In this document: positions 15,508-24,654 of the stretch, piece by piece
How positions within the stretch are numbered: position 1 is the stretch's first letter
How the letters are laid out: the number at the start of each line of letters is the position of its first letter
Source of the DNA: Rhodospirillaceae bacterium CCH5-H10
Lineage (GTDB): Bacteria > Pseudomonadota > Alphaproteobacteria > Reyranellales > Reyranellaceae
Assembly: GCA_001557035.1 (NCBI GenBank)
Contig: LSKJ01000205.1
Coordinates: 1-47,669, forward strand
Direction of reading: 5' to 3'
DNA length: 47,669 bases
Program-made: the position numbers and the translations under genes
Notes under the pieces: generated by a model
Databases searched by the model: none
Seen by the model: the letters and a program-made list of their open reading frames with translations, nothing else
Told to the model about the DNA's origin: nothing

Positions 15508-15975
15508 ATGGAAACGTCAGAATTGCTGAAGTCTTTCTGCTCGGCCGTCGAGCGCCGCGACGGCAAGGCGTTCGCGAGCCTGTTCACCGAGGATGCAGTC
15601 TACCACGACGTGTTCTACGGCGATTTTGTGGGCCGCGAGAAGATCGCCGCGATGATCGACGACTGGTTCCACCGCACCGCCCACGATTTCCGCTGGGAGA
15701 TGCACCGCCCGGTCAGCGACGGCAGGATGCTCTACGCCTACTACACGTTCAGCTACGTCTCGAAGCTGCCGGGCGCCGAGGGCAAGCGCGTGGGGTTCGA
15801 GGGCTGCTCGATGATGCAGCTGCGCGACGGGCTGATCCTCGACTATCGCGAGGTGGCAAACGTCGGGCCGGCGTTCGTCGAGCTGGGCTTCGCGCCGGAG
15901 CGCACGTCGAAGATCCTCGCCAAGGAGGGCGCGCACCTCAGGGCGCAGCCCGAGTGGAAGCGCCATCTGGCGTGA
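15508..15975 (+). CDS. SnoaL-like nuclear transport factor 2-fold protein
   Basis: The 155-residue protein has the NTF2/SnoaL alpha+beta cone pattern: an N-terminal helix with DGKAFASLFTEDAVYHDVFYGDFVG, then DDWFHR, and a beta-rich second half. SnoaL-like proteins may be isomerases, hydrolases or ligand-binding proteins; none can be chosen here. GGAGG eight bases before ATG 15508 fixes the start. It converges with the TauD-like gene, with only 9 bp between stops. Confidence 0.75.
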   Translation: METSELLKSFCSAVERRDGKAFASLFTEDAVYHDVFYGDFVGREKIAAMIDDWFHRTAHDFRWEMHRPVSDGRMLYAYYTFSYVSKLPGAEGKRVGFEGCSMMQLRDGLILDYREVANVGPAFVELGFAPERTSKILAKEGAHLRAQPEWKRHLA

Positions 15976-15984
15976 AAGGAATCG

Positions 15985-16974
15985 TCAGCCGTTGTAGGCG
16001 CGGCTGCCGCGATCGCGCAGCCACAGGCGGATGAGCAGGCGCTTGCGCTCGGCATCGGGCCAGTCGCGGAACCCGGTGCGCTTGTGGCCGAGCGCGCGAT
16101 TGTCGATGAGCTGCATCTGGCCGGGCTGGAAGACGAAGCGTGCCGCCATGCCCGGCGCATTCAGGATCGCCTCGAAGGCTTCGAGCGCGGCCACGCCTTC
16201 GGAATCCAGCGCGACGCCGGCCAGCGCGTGACCGTTGGTCACCTGGAACCGTGACAGCCGGGCGATCAGGCGGTCGCCCTCGCGCTCCAGCATCGGATGA
16301 TGCGTCGTCATGATGTCGCCCGGCGCATGCTCGCGCTGGCGGTCGAAGTAGAACGGCTGGTAAAGCCTCGGCAGCAGATCGGGATGCCGGCGGCGCATCT
16401 CCTCGTGCGCGGTGGCGAAGCTCACGATGCCGCTCACACCGCCTTCCATGGCGGTGCGGACGCACAGCAGGCCGACATAGTGCGGCGGCACGAGATTGTA
16501 GCTGTTGTCGGTGTGGAAGTTCTGTTCGGCGTTGGTGACGTCGGGGCGCACGCCATTGCCCGGCGGTTTGCCGAGATCGGTGACGTCGTAGATCGAGGTG
16601 CCGTCCCATTTTTGCGCCACCGGACGGGCGACCAGCGTGGCCAGCAGCCACCACACGGCGCGCAGGCCCTCCTTCGACCAGCGCTCGACGGGCAGGCGGT
16701 CGACGATGGCGAAGCCCGGCCCGTCATCGAGGCTCTGTTTGACGTCGCGCATGAAGGCGCGCGAGGCGTCGAGCTGAAAGTCCTCCGGCCGCAGCAGCAG
16801 GAGCGGGACGGGATCGCGATCGAGTGCGGTGACGAGCCGGTCGAGTTCTCGCTCGACATCGCCGGGAAGCGCGATCCGCCCCGTTTCCGGCGCCAGCGTG
16901 TCACCGCGCCAGAGCAGCCGATCGGGCATTGCCTCGCGAGGCAATGGCACGGAAAGGTCGGCTGCGTCGGCCAC
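15985..16974 (-). CDS. TauD/TfdA family Fe(II)/2OG dioxygenase, downstream of dapD
   Basis: The 329-residue protein has the TauD-type iron site FHTDNSYN near residue 155 and the distal LGHKRTGFRDWP with a following arginine near residue 300. A strand DDGPGFAIVDRLPVERW is typical of gamma-butyrobetaine/TauD-like enzymes. The substrate is unknown. A GTG start at 16974 lies seven bases after the dapD stop, whose TAGGA also provides the ribosome site, so the gene is co-transcribed and probably coupled with dapD. It shares motifs and layout with the oxygenase at 43003-44058, suggesting paralogues. Confidence 0.85.
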   Translation of the reverse strand: MADAADLSVPLPREAMPDRLLWRGDTLAPETGRIALPGDVERELDRLVTALDRDPVPLLLLRPEDFQLDASRAFMRDVKQSLDDGPGFAIVDRLPVERWSKEGLRAVWWLLATLVARPVAQKWDGTSIYDVTDLGKPPGNGVRPDVTNAEQNFHTDNSYNLVPPHYVGLLCVRTAMEGGVSGIVSFATAHEEMRRRHPDLLPRLYQPFYFDRQREHAPGDIMTTHHPMLEREGDRLIARLSRFQVTNGHALAGVALDSEGVAALEAFEAILNAPGMAARFVFQPGQMQLIDNRALGHKRTGFRDWPDAERKRLLIRLWLRDRGSRAYNG

Positions 16975-16981
16975 GGTCGTC

Positions 16982-17821
<840 letters not shown>

Positions 17822-17896
17822 CGAAAATCCCTCGAAAAATGCCGCCGGACCATAGCGGCGGGAGGCCCGGAGTCAATGTTCGGGCTATGCTGGCCC

Positions 17897-18334
17897 ATGG
17901 CCTTCAAGATCCCCGAATCGGTGCTGGTTGTGGTCCATACGCCCCGGCTGGACGTGCTCGTGCTGGAGCGCACGGGGACGGGCCTCTGGCAATCCGTGAC
18001 CGGCTCGCGCGAGCTGGACGACCCGGACCTCGAGGCGACCGCCCGCCGCGAGTTGATGGAGGAGACCGGCCTGGCGGTCGGCACCCTCACCGACTGGCGG
18101 CAGACCAACCGCTACGAGATCTGGGCTCAGTGGCGCGGACGCTACGCGCCGGATGTCACCCACAATCTCGAACACGTCTTCGGCTTCCAGGTGCCGGAGC
18201 GGACCGTGGCGACCCTCAACCCCGCCGAGCACGTCGCCCAGCTCTGGCTGCCGTGGCAGGAGGCCATGGAGAAGGTGTTCTCACCGACCAACCGCGATGC
18301 CATCTGGCAGCTCCAGCGGCGGGTTCAAGCGTAA
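17897..18334 (+). CDS. nudB: Nudix hydrolase, NudB-like (dihydroneopterin triphosphate diphosphatase)
   Basis: This 145-residue Nudix enzyme begins PESVLVVVHTP, has WQSVTGS leading into the Nudix box with RELMEETGL, and ends with a NLEHVFGFQVPE strand typical of NudB. NudB removes pyrophosphate from dihydroneopterin triphosphate in folate synthesis. The Nudix box is stretched by about two residues after the first glycine (GSRELDDPDLEATA) but keeps REL-EE. ATG 17897 matches the family N-terminus; ATG 17876 would add seven residues. Confidence 0.75.
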   Translation: MAFKIPESVLVVVHTPRLDVLVLERTGTGLWQSVTGSRELDDPDLEATARRELMEETGLAVGTLTDWRQTNRYEIWAQWRGRYAPDVTHNLEHVFGFQVPERTVATLNPAEHVAQLWLPWQEAMEKVFSPTNRDAIWQLQRRVQA

Positions 18335-18433
18335 AGGTCCCTCGCTGGCGCTCGGGATGACACCGTTTTCTGCGTCGGCGCACTGCGCTTGTCTCAGCAA
18401 TATTGTCATCCCGAGCGCCAGCGAGGGACCTTT
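18333..18433. repeat. palindromic interspersed element, copy B
   Basis: Arms 18333-18362 and 18404-18433 are a perfect 30-base inverted repeat around a 41-nt loop. The loop is the reverse complement of the copy A loop (31 of 41 matches, including 14 consecutive bases GCGCAGTGCGCCGA). The element begins within the Nudix stop codon, so it probably also ends that transcript. It occupies most of the 148-bp gap before the MFS gene. Confidence 0.88.
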
Positions 18434-18482
18434 GCTCTTGGGGCTTCTGAAGGTCACCCTCTCTCGGGCATAGTGATCCGGC

Positions 18483-19877
18483 ATGACAGTTCCCCCCGTC
18501 GCCGCCGCGCCGCCCGTTCGTGAAGCCTCGAAGCTCGGCCAGGTCAGCTGGGCGTTGTTCGACTGGGCCAACCAGCCGTTCTTCACCATCATCACCACCT
18601 TCATCTTCGCGCCCTACTTCGCCAACGTGATGGTGGGCGATCCGGTGAAGGGCCAGTCGGCCTGGGCGTTCACCCAGTCGGCCTCGGGCATCCTGATCGC
18701 GCTGATGAGCCCGTTCCTCGGCGCCATGGCCGATGCCGGCGGCCGGCGCAAACCCTACATCCTCTTCTTCCAGCTCCTGCTCGTCGCGGGCTGCGCCGGC
18801 CTGTGGTTCGCCTATCCCAACCGGTCCGACCTCATCCTGCCGATCAGCTGGGCCGTCATCCTGGCCACAATCGGGGCCGAGATGTCGATCGTGTTCAACA
18901 ACTCGCAGCTCCCCAACATCGTGCGCCCCGAGCGCATGGGCTGGCTGAGCGGCTTCGGCTGGGGGCTGGGCTATTGCGGCGGACTGGTCTCGCTGATCGT
19001 GGTGCTGGCCGTGTCGATGCCCTCGATGTTCGGCCTGTCGGCGGGGGACACGCCGCTGTTCGGCCTCGACGTGTCGAGCCATGAGCTCGAACGCCTTGTC
19101 GGTCCGGCCTCGGCGTTGTGGATCGCGATCTTCGTGCTGCCGATGTTCCTGTTCACGCCCGACTCGGCCGGCGCGCGGCGCCAGCCCCTGCTGGTCGCGG
19201 CGCGTGAGGGTGGCCGCTCGCTCGTGTCGACGCTGAAGCGCGTGCCGCGCTTCGGCAACGTGCTGCGCTATCTCATCGCCTTCATGCTCTACAATGACGG
19301 TCTCGCCGCCATCATCGCCTTCGGCGGCGTCTATGCCGCCGCGACCTTCGGCTGGAGCACGGTGACGCTCGGCATCTTCGGCATCATCCTGACGGTATTC
19401 GCGATCCCGGGCGCCTTCCTCGGCGGCAGGCTCGACGACTGGATCGGCAGCAAGCGCACCGTGCAGTTCGCCATCGCCGGCGTGATCGTGGCGACCCTGG
19501 GCATCGTCAGCGTCACCGCCACGCACGTCCTCTTCGTGGTGCCTGCCGATCCGATCAGCCCGACGCGCGGCCTGTTCGGCTCGCTGCAGGAGAAGGTGCT
19601 GATGGGCTTCGCGCTGCTCCTCGGCTTCTGCATGGGGCCGATGCAGGCCGCCAGCCGCACCATGGTCGGCCGCATCGCGCCGCACGGCATGACCGGCGAG
19701 TTCTACGGGCTGTTCGCCCTGTCGGGCCGCGCCACGGCCTGGATGGCGCCGTTCGCCATCGGCATCGTGACGGCGGCGACGCAGTCCACCCGCATCGGCA
19801 TGGCCTGCGTCCTGTTCTTCCTGGTGGTAGGCTTCATCCTGCTCTGGAAGGTGCGCGAGGAGCGCGCGACGGTCTGA
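18483..19877 (+). CDS. MFS transporter, UMF1/Atg22-like
   Basis: The 464-residue inner-membrane protein has about twelve hydrophobic segments. Its start region GQVSWALFDWANQPFFTIITTF is the hallmark of the UMF1 (Atg22-like) major facilitator family. An MFS loop motif follows helix 2 (GAMADAGGRRKPY), and a similar GGRLDDWIGSKR follows in the second half. Vacuolar Atg22 exports amino acids; bacterial substrates are unknown. No ribosome site is evident before ATG 18483. Confidence 0.9.
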   Translation: MTVPPVAAAPPVREASKLGQVSWALFDWANQPFFTIITTFIFAPYFANVMVGDPVKGQSAWAFTQSASGILIALMSPFLGAMADAGGRRKPYILFFQLLLVAGCAGLWFAYPNRSDLILPISWAVILATIGAEMSIVFNNSQLPNIVRPERMGWLSGFGWGLGYCGGLVSLIVVLAVSMPSMFGLSAGDTPLFGLDVSSHELERLVGPASALWIAIFVLPMFLFTPDSAGARRQPLLVAAREGGRSLVSTLKRVPRFGNVLRYLIAFMLYNDGLAAIIAFGGVYAAATFGWSTVTLGIFGIILTVFAIPGAFLGGRLDDWIGSKRTVQFAIAGVIVATLGIVSVTATHVLFVVPADPISPTRGLFGSLQEKVLMGFALLLGFCMGPMQAASRTMVGRIAPHGMTGEFYGLFALSGRATAWMAPFAIGIVTAATQSTRIGMACVLFFLVVGFILLWKVREERATV

Positions 19878-19887
19878 GCGAGGCTTT

Positions 19888-19907
19888 GCTGGGGGCGCGG
19901 CCCCAGC
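19888..19907. terminator. hairpin between convergent MFS and VOC genes
   Basis: GCTGGGG (19888-19894) and CCCCAGC (19901-19907) form a 7-bp GC-rich stem with a 6-nt loop in the 33-bp gap between convergent stops. It is a likely bidirectional transcription end, though without a U-tract. Confidence 0.45.
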
Positions 19908-19910
19908 GAA

Positions 19911-20390
19911 TCAGCCTCTCCGCGCCGCCTCGATCTTCGCGATGTCGACCTTCTTCATATCCATCATGGCTTCGAAGGCGCGCCGGGCCTCGTCGCCGCC
20001 GGCGGCCAACGCGTCGGTCAGCGCCCGTGGCGTGATCTGCCACGACAGGCCCCATTTGTCCTTGCACCAGCCGCAGGCGCTCTCCTGGCCGCCGTTGCCG
20101 ACGATGGCGTTCCAGTAGCGGTCGGTCTCGGCTTGGTCGTCCGTCGAGATCTGGAACGAGAAGGCCTCGGTCTGCCTGAACGCCGGGCCGCCGTTCAGGC
20201 CAAGGCAGGGGATGCCGAAGACGGTGAACTGCACGGTCAGCACGTCCCCCTTCTTGCCCGACGGGTAATCGCTCGGCGCGCGATGGACAGCCGTCACCCT
20301 GGAGTCGGGGAAGGTCTTCTCGTAGAAGCGCGCCGCCTCCTCTGCATCCTTGTCGAACCAGAGGCAGATCGTGTTCTTCGCGGTTGCCAT
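19911..20390 (-). CDS. VOC superfamily protein, PhnB/3-demethylubiquinone-methyltransferase-like
   Basis: The 159-residue protein of the glyoxalase/bleomycin-resistance fold has NTICLWFDKDAEEAARFYEKTFPDS, GIPCLGLNGGP.F..TEAFSFQI and CGWCKDKWGLSWQITP. These are typical of the PhnB-like family PF06983, whose members are mostly uncharacterised. ATG 20390 has GAGGGG six bases upstream; ATG 20396 would add two residues. It starts just past the stop of the duplicated DUF1428 gene and is co-transcribed with it. Confidence 0.88.
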   Translation of the reverse strand: MATAKNTICLWFDKDAEEAARFYEKTFPDSRVTAVHRAPSDYPSGKKGDVLTVQFTVFGIPCLGLNGGPAFRQTEAFSFQISTDDQAETDRYWNAIVGNGGQESACGWCKDKWGLSWQITPRALTDALAAGGDEARRAFEAMMDMKKVDIAKIEAARRG

Positions 20391-20400
20391 TGCCATCCCC

Positions 20401-21114
20401 TCAGACGTCGAGGATCGGCGAGAAGCCGCCATAGATCATGCGCTTGCCGTCGAAGGGCATCTTCTGGTCCTTCATGCGCTGGTCTTCCATCATCTTCTTC
20501 CAGCCCTCGTCGCGAACCTGCCTGGACGGCCATTCGACCCACGAATAGACGATCTTCTCGTCGGGCGTGGCTTTCACCGCGCCTTTGTAATCGGTGACCT
20601 TGCCGTCGGGCACGTCGTCGCCCCAGGTCTCGACGACACGGATCGCGCCAAACTCCTTGAATACGGTTGCCGCCTTCTTCGCCATGTCGAGATAGGCCTG
20701 CTTGTTGCCGGCCGGCACCGCGGCGATGAAGCCGTCGACATAGCCGGTCTTGGCGCCCGTCTTGCCGGCTTCGTCGAGGATCGGCATGAAGCCGGCGACG
20801 ATCATGCGCTTGCCGTCGAACGGCATCTCCATCTTCTCCATGCGCGGATCGCTCATCAGCTTCTGATGCGCCGCGTCAGCCACTTCCTTGCTGGGATATT
20901 CGATCCACGAGAAGACCACGACCTCGTCGGGCGTGGCCTTCACGGCGCCCTTGAAGTCGGTGAGCTTGCCGTCCGGCACGTCGTCGCCCCAGGCCTCGAC
21001 CTGGCGGGTGGCGCCGAATTCCCTGGCGATCGGCGAGAAGTCCGCGGCGGCCTTGCGATAGGCTTCCTTCTTGTCGGCGGGCACCGGCAACACGAATCCC
21101 TGCACGTAGGTCAT
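20401..21114 (-). CDS. tandem-duplicated DUF1428 protein
   Basis: The 237-residue protein is two DUF1428 domains in a row. Residues about 1-115 and 122-237 align along their length: YV.GF...VPA.. KQAY, EFGA.R.VE.WGDDVPDGK.TD.KGAVKATPDE and MPFDGKRMI.GGF.PILD occur in both. DUF1428 proteins (such as E. coli YbaA) are normally single-domain proteins of about 115-120 residues that form ferredoxin-like-fold dimers. This fusion probably makes a pseudo-dimer in one chain. Function unknown. AGGAGG precedes the ATG. A MarR gene is divergent. Confidence 0.9.
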   Translation of the reverse strand: MTYVQGFVLPVPADKKEAYRKAAADFSPIAREFGATRQVEAWGDDVPDGKLTDFKGAVKATPDEVVVFSWIEYPSKEVADAAHQKLMSDPRMEKMEMPFDGKRMIVAGFMPILDEAGKTGAKTGYVDGFIAAVPAGNKQAYLDMAKKAATVFKEFGAIRVVETWGDDVPDGKVTDYKGAVKATPDEKIVYSWVEWPSRQVRDEGWKKMMEDQRMKDQKMPFDGKRMIYGGFSPILDV

Positions 21115-21148
21115 GATGGTTCCTCCTGGCTATGCCTTGACGAAATAG

Positions 21149-21160
21149 GTTGGTATCAAC
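21149..21160. promoter_or_regulatory. GTTG-GTAT-CAAC inverted repeat, candidate MarR operator
   Basis: This 12-bp inverted repeat lies in the 57-bp gap between the DUF1428 gene and the divergent MarR gene. MarR proteins usually bind such short palindromes and repress both directions. Confidence 0.4.
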
Positions 21161-21171
21161 ACAATCGCCGC

Positions 21172-21612
21172 ATGTCAAAGAATTTAACCGTTCGGTTAGA
21201 TACAACGCTGCACGTCTACGATCGTTGCCTGTGCTTCGCCGCGCAGCGGACGGCGCGCGTGCTGGCGCGCCATTTCGACGATCTGCTCCGGCCGCTCGAC
21301 CTCACGAACGGCCAGTTCTCGCTGCTGATGTCGCTCAACCGGCCAGAACCCGCATCGATTGGTGCGATTGCGGACTTTCTGGCGATGGACCGCACGACAC
21401 TGACCGCGGCGCTGAAGCCACTGGAGCGTCGTGACCTTGTGGAGACAAGAGTCGACCCGAAGGACCGCCGCAGCCGCCGGCTCGTGCTGACGCCCGCCGG
21501 CCATCGCCTGCTCCTCGCGGCGCTGCCGATCTGGCGGCGCGCGCATGCCAAGGTCGAGAAGCTGGTCGACGATCCCGATGTCCTGCGTGCCGGCCTGCGG
21601 ACGCTGGCATGA
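21172..21612 (+). CDS. MarR family transcriptional regulator
   Basis: The 146-residue winged-helix regulator has LTNGQFSLLMSLNRPEPASIGAIADFLAMDRTTLTAALKPLERRDLVE, covering the HTH, then the wing DPKDRRSRRLVLTPAGHRLL. An N-terminal dimerisation helix carries a CLCFAAQR stretch; the two cysteines (about residues 19 and 21) could sense oxidants, which is inference. It is divergent from DUF1428-VOC and overlaps the DUF6151 gene by ATGA, so it likely controls both sides. No clear ribosome site precedes ATG 21172. Confidence 0.9.
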   Translation: MSKNLTVRLDTTLHVYDRCLCFAAQRTARVLARHFDDLLRPLDLTNGQFSLLMSLNRPEPASIGAIADFLAMDRTTLTAALKPLERRDLVETRVDPKDRRSRRLVLTPAGHRLLLAALPIWRRAHAKVEKLVDDPDVLRAGLRTLA

Positions 21613-22103
21613 CCCTCCTCGCCTGCGCTTGCGGCAAGGTCGAGTACGAAGCGACCGGGCCCGCGATCCTGTCGGTCGTCTGCTACTGCGACGATTGCCA
21701 GGAGGCCGGGCATCGCATCGAAGCGCTGCCGGGCGCGCCTCGCGCCCTCGACGCCGATGGCGGCACCGCGTGCGTTCTCTACCGCAAGGATCGCGTCCGT
21801 TGCACGCGCGGCGGCGAGCTGGTGAATCCGTTCAAGCTCACCGCGAAGACCGCAACCAATCGCCTGGTCGCGACCTGCTGCAGCTCGGGCCTGATGATGA
21901 CCTTCGACGATTCGAAGCACTGGGTGCCGCTGCTTCGCAATCGCCTGCAGGGCGCGCTGCGCCCGCTCGACATGCGCATCTGCACCGGATTCGCGCCCGA
22001 TCCCGGCAAGATCCCCGGCGACGTGCCGGCACACAAGAGCTTCGCCTTCGGCTTCATCTGGAAGCTCCTGGGCGCGAAGCTCGCGATGATGGTCGGCCGC
22101 TAG
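21609..22103 (+). CDS. DUF6151/GFA-like cysteine-rich protein
   Basis: The 164-residue protein has CACGKV near the N-terminus and YCDDCQ about 17 residues later. This is the zinc arrangement of glutathione-dependent formaldehyde-activating (GFA) proteins. A later CCSSG pair probably replaces the usual third Cys pair. It is best described as DUF6151, a GFA relative of unknown function. The start overlaps the MarR stop (ATGA at 21609-21612), indicating coupled translation. The stop shares CTAG with the convergent AEC gene. Confidence 0.75.
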   Translation: MTLLACACGKVEYEATGPAILSVVCYCDDCQEAGHRIEALPGAPRALDADGGTACVLYRKDRVRCTRGGELVNPFKLTAKTATNRLVATCCSSGLMMTFDDSKHWVPLLRNRLQGALRPLDMRICTGFAPDPGKIPGDVPAHKSFAFGFIWKLLGAKLAMMVGR

Positions 22104-23026
22104 GCGGCGATGATGCCGATGCCGGCGGCGACAAACGGCAGGGCGATCAGCGCAAAGAGGGTCTGCGTCGCGGTGATGCTGGCCATCAGCGGCGCATCGC
22201 CTCCGAGCTGGCGGGCCATGATGTAGGCCGAGGAAGCCGTCGGCAGCGCCTGGAAGAGCAGCGCGGTGACGAGCGCGGGTCCTGTCAGACCCATCAACCA
22301 TGCCACCGCGACCGTCACGACCGGCATGGCGAGGAACTTGATTGCCGAGGAGGTGGCGACCGGCGCGATCCAGCGGCGCATCGGTCCGAACTCCAGGGCC
22401 GCGCCGACGCAGAGCAGGCCGAGCGGCAGCGACGCCGCGCCGAGCGCCCGCAGTGCTGGCTCGACGCCGGCCGGGATGCCGAGGCCGAGAAGCTGGAAGG
22501 CGATGCCGGCGAAGGACCCGAGCACCAGCGGGTTGGTCACGAGCTGCAGGGCGATGCCGCGGCCGGTCAGCCGCGCGGAGCCGTGCCGCGCGAAGACCAG
22601 CACGCAGAGGATGTTCACCGTGGGCACGATCGCGGCGCTGCAGATGGCGGCGAGCGCGATGCCCTGCGCACCGAACAGACCGGCCGCCAGGGTGACGCCG
22701 ACATAGTTGTTGAAGCGGATGCCACCCTGGAAGATCGAGGTGAAGGTGGGTCCGTCGACCCGCAGCACCGGTCGCAGCGCGACGAGCAGCGCGGCCACGG
22801 TCAGGATCGAGAGAATGAGCGTCGTGGCGAGTTCGCGCGCCGGCAGTGAATCGAGCCGCGCTGTGGCCAGGCTGTGGAAGAACAGGCACGGGACCAGCAC
22901 GTAGTAGCTGAGCCGTTCCGCCTGCGGCCAGAACCCCTCGGCGAGGAAGCGCCAGCGCTTCAGGAGCATGCCGAGCGCGATCAGCAGGACGATGGGCAGC
23001 AGGGCAAGGATCACGTCGGTGGTCAT
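22100..23026 (-). CDS. AEC (auxin efflux carrier) family transporter
   Basis: The 308-residue inner-membrane protein has ten or so hydrophobic segments in two similar halves, typical of the AEC family: LLPIVLLIALGMLLKRWRF at the N-terminus, GGIRFNNYVGVTLAAGLFG in the middle and QALPTASSAYIMARQLGGD in the second half. Bacterial members such as MdcF-like proteins move carboxylates such as malonate or malate. The substrate here is unknown. A LysR gene is divergent and likely senses it. Confidence 0.9.
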   Translation of the reverse strand: MTTDVILALLPIVLLIALGMLLKRWRFLAEGFWPQAERLSYYVLVPCLFFHSLATARLDSLPARELATTLILSILTVAALLVALRPVLRVDGPTFTSIFQGGIRFNNYVGVTLAAGLFGAQGIALAAICSAAIVPTVNILCVLVFARHGSARLTGRGIALQLVTNPLVLGSFAGIAFQLLGLGIPAGVEPALRALGAASLPLGLLCVGAALEFGPMRRWIAPVATSSAIKFLAMPVVTVAVAWLMGLTGPALVTALLFQALPTASSAYIMARQLGGDAPLMASITATQTLFALIALPFVAAGIGIIAA

Positions 23027-23083
23027 GCCGACTGTGTACGCCGCGACCAGCTACGAGAGAAAATTCTTAATACTCAATCGACC

Positions 23084-23100
23084 AATGATTAATTATCATT
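23084..23100. promoter_or_regulatory. LysR-type T-N11-A box between AEC and LysR genes
   Basis: AATGAT-TAATT-ATCATT is an inverted repeat that contains a T-N11-A core (23086-23098), in an AT-rich 81-bp divergent gap. It fits a recognition site of the adjacent LysR regulator, close to its own start, so autorepression is likely. Confidence 0.6.
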
Positions 23101-23107
23101 AATAGAC

Positions 23108-24019
23108 ATGTCGCTTCGCGCCCTCCGCACGCTGCTGGCCATCGCGCGCCACGGCTCCTTCGCCGCCGCCGGCAAGGCGGTCGGGCTGACGCAATCGGCC
23201 GTGAGCTTGCAGGTGAAGGCGCTGGAGGACGAATTCGGCGCCGCCCTGTTCGACCGGTCACGTCGCCTGCCGGTGCTGACGGAGGCCGGCCGCATCGTCG
23301 TCGCGCGGTCCGCCGAGGTGCTGGCGCTCTACGACGACATCGCCGGCGCGCTGGGCGACGAGCGATCGCTCGCCGGCCGGCTCAAGGTCGGCGCTGTGCA
23401 GACCGCGCTGGCGGGCGTCCTGCCCGATGCGCTGGTCGCCCTCAACCGCGCCCATCCGCGCGCGCGCGTGTCCGTCTCGGTCGGCCTGTCCGCGGAACTG
23501 GCGGAGAAGGTTGCGGCCGGCGAACTCGACGCGGCGCTGACCACCGAGCCGGTGCGGCCCTATCCGGCGGGCCTCGCCTGGACGCCGCTCTACCAGGACC
23601 GCTTCTGGCTGTTTGCGCCGCCCGGCCAGGCACGGCGCAGCGCCCGCGACCTGCTGGCCGAGCTGCCCTTCATCCGCTTCGACAGCAAGGCATGGGCCGG
23701 CCGCGTGATCGACCGCGAGCTGCGGCGCATGCGAGTCGAGGTCCACGAGGAGATGGTGCTCGACAGCCAGGACATCATCCTGCGCATGGTCGAGAAAGGG
23801 CTCGGTGTCGCCGTGCTGGCGGTGTCGGACGAGATCTTCGCTGGCCTGTCGCTCACCTGCCTGCCGTTCGGCGAACCGCAGCTCATCCGCAACATCGTTC
23901 TGCTGGAGCGTCAGGACCGCCGCGGTGGCCGCCTCGCCCTGGCGCTGGCCGATGCGGTCAAGGGCGCAAAGCAAGAAGCCTCGCCTCGCAAGGCTAGGCG
24001 GCGACGGTCTTCCCCTTGA
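23108..24019 (+). CDS. LysR family transcriptional regulator
   Basis: The 303-residue protein has the LysR HTH at the N-terminus (LRTLLAIARHGSFAAAGKAVGLTQSAVSLQVKALEDEFGAALFDR) and a periplasmic-binding-like effector domain from about residue 90 (LKVGAVQTALAGVLPDAL). It is divergent from the AEC carrier gene and presumably controls it. The C-terminus is very basic (KARRRRSSP). Its last 26 bases overlap the 3' end of nth on the other strand. Confidence 0.93.
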   Translation: MSLRALRTLLAIARHGSFAAAGKAVGLTQSAVSLQVKALEDEFGAALFDRSRRLPVLTEAGRIVVARSAEVLALYDDIAGALGDERSLAGRLKVGAVQTALAGVLPDALVALNRAHPRARVSVSVGLSAELAEKVAAGELDAALTTEPVRPYPAGLAWTPLYQDRFWLFAPPGQARRSARDLLAELPFIRFDSKAWAGRVIDRELRRMRVEVHEEMVLDSQDIILRMVEKGLGVAVLAVSDEIFAGLSLTCLPFGEPQLIRNIVLLERQDRRGGRLALALADAVKGAKQEASPRKARRRRSSP

Positions 24020-24641
24020 AGGTGCAGAGGTCGTTCACGACGCAGGCGGGACACATCGGCGTGCGCGCCTTGCAGGTGTAGCGGCCGTGCAGGATCAGCC
24101 AGTGATGGGCGTGCAGCTTGTATTCTTCGGGCACGCGCTTCAGCAGCTTCAACTCGACCTGCAGCGGGTTCTTGCCCGGCGCCAGGCCGGTGCGGTTGCC
24201 GACCCGGAAGATGTGCGTGTCGACGGCGATGGTCGCCTCGCCATAGGCCACGTTCATCACCACGTTGGCGGTCTTGCGGCCGACGCCCGGCAGCGCCTCC
24301 AGCTCCTCGTGGGTGCGCGGCACCTCGCCGCCGTGCCGCTCCAGCAGGAGGTGGCTGAGCGCGATCACGTTCTTGGCCTTGGTGCGGAACAGGCCGATCG
24401 TCTTGATGTGGTCGATCAGCTTCTGCTCGCCGATTGCGACCATTTGTGCCGGCGTCTTGACGTATTCGAACAGCGGCCCGGTCGCGCGGTTCACGCCGAC
24501 ATCGGTGGCCTGCGCCGAGAGCACGACGGCCACCAGCAGCTGGTAGACATTGTCGTATTCCAGTTCCGTCTCGGGCTCCGGCATCGCCTGCTTGAGGCGT
24601 GCAAAGAACTCGGGGATGACGGCGGTCTTCATCAGGGCCAT
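23994..24641 (-). CDS. nth: endonuclease III
   Basis: This bifunctional DNA glycosylase/AP lyase removes oxidised pyrimidines in base excision repair. The 215 residues show LSAQATD near the N-terminus, the helix-hairpin-helix LPGVGRKTANVV with the catalytic lysine, VDTHIFRV with the catalytic aspartate, and a C-x6-C-x2-C-x5-C [4Fe-4S] cluster motif near the C-terminus. The start could be ATG 24641 or ATG 24632. It is divergent from the DUF2244 gene with 13 bp between. Confidence 0.97.
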   Translation of the reverse strand: MALMKTAVIPEFFARLKQAMPEPETELEYDNVYQLLVAVVLSAQATDVGVNRATGPLFEYVKTPAQMVAIGEQKLIDHIKTIGLFRTKAKNVIALSHLLLERHGGEVPRTHEELEALPGVGRKTANVVMNVAYGEATIAVDTHIFRVGNRTGLAPGKNPLQVELKLLKRVPEEYKLHAHHWLILHGRYTCKARTPMCPACVVNDLCTFKGKTVAA

Positions 24642-24654
24642 ATAGCTTCATACC

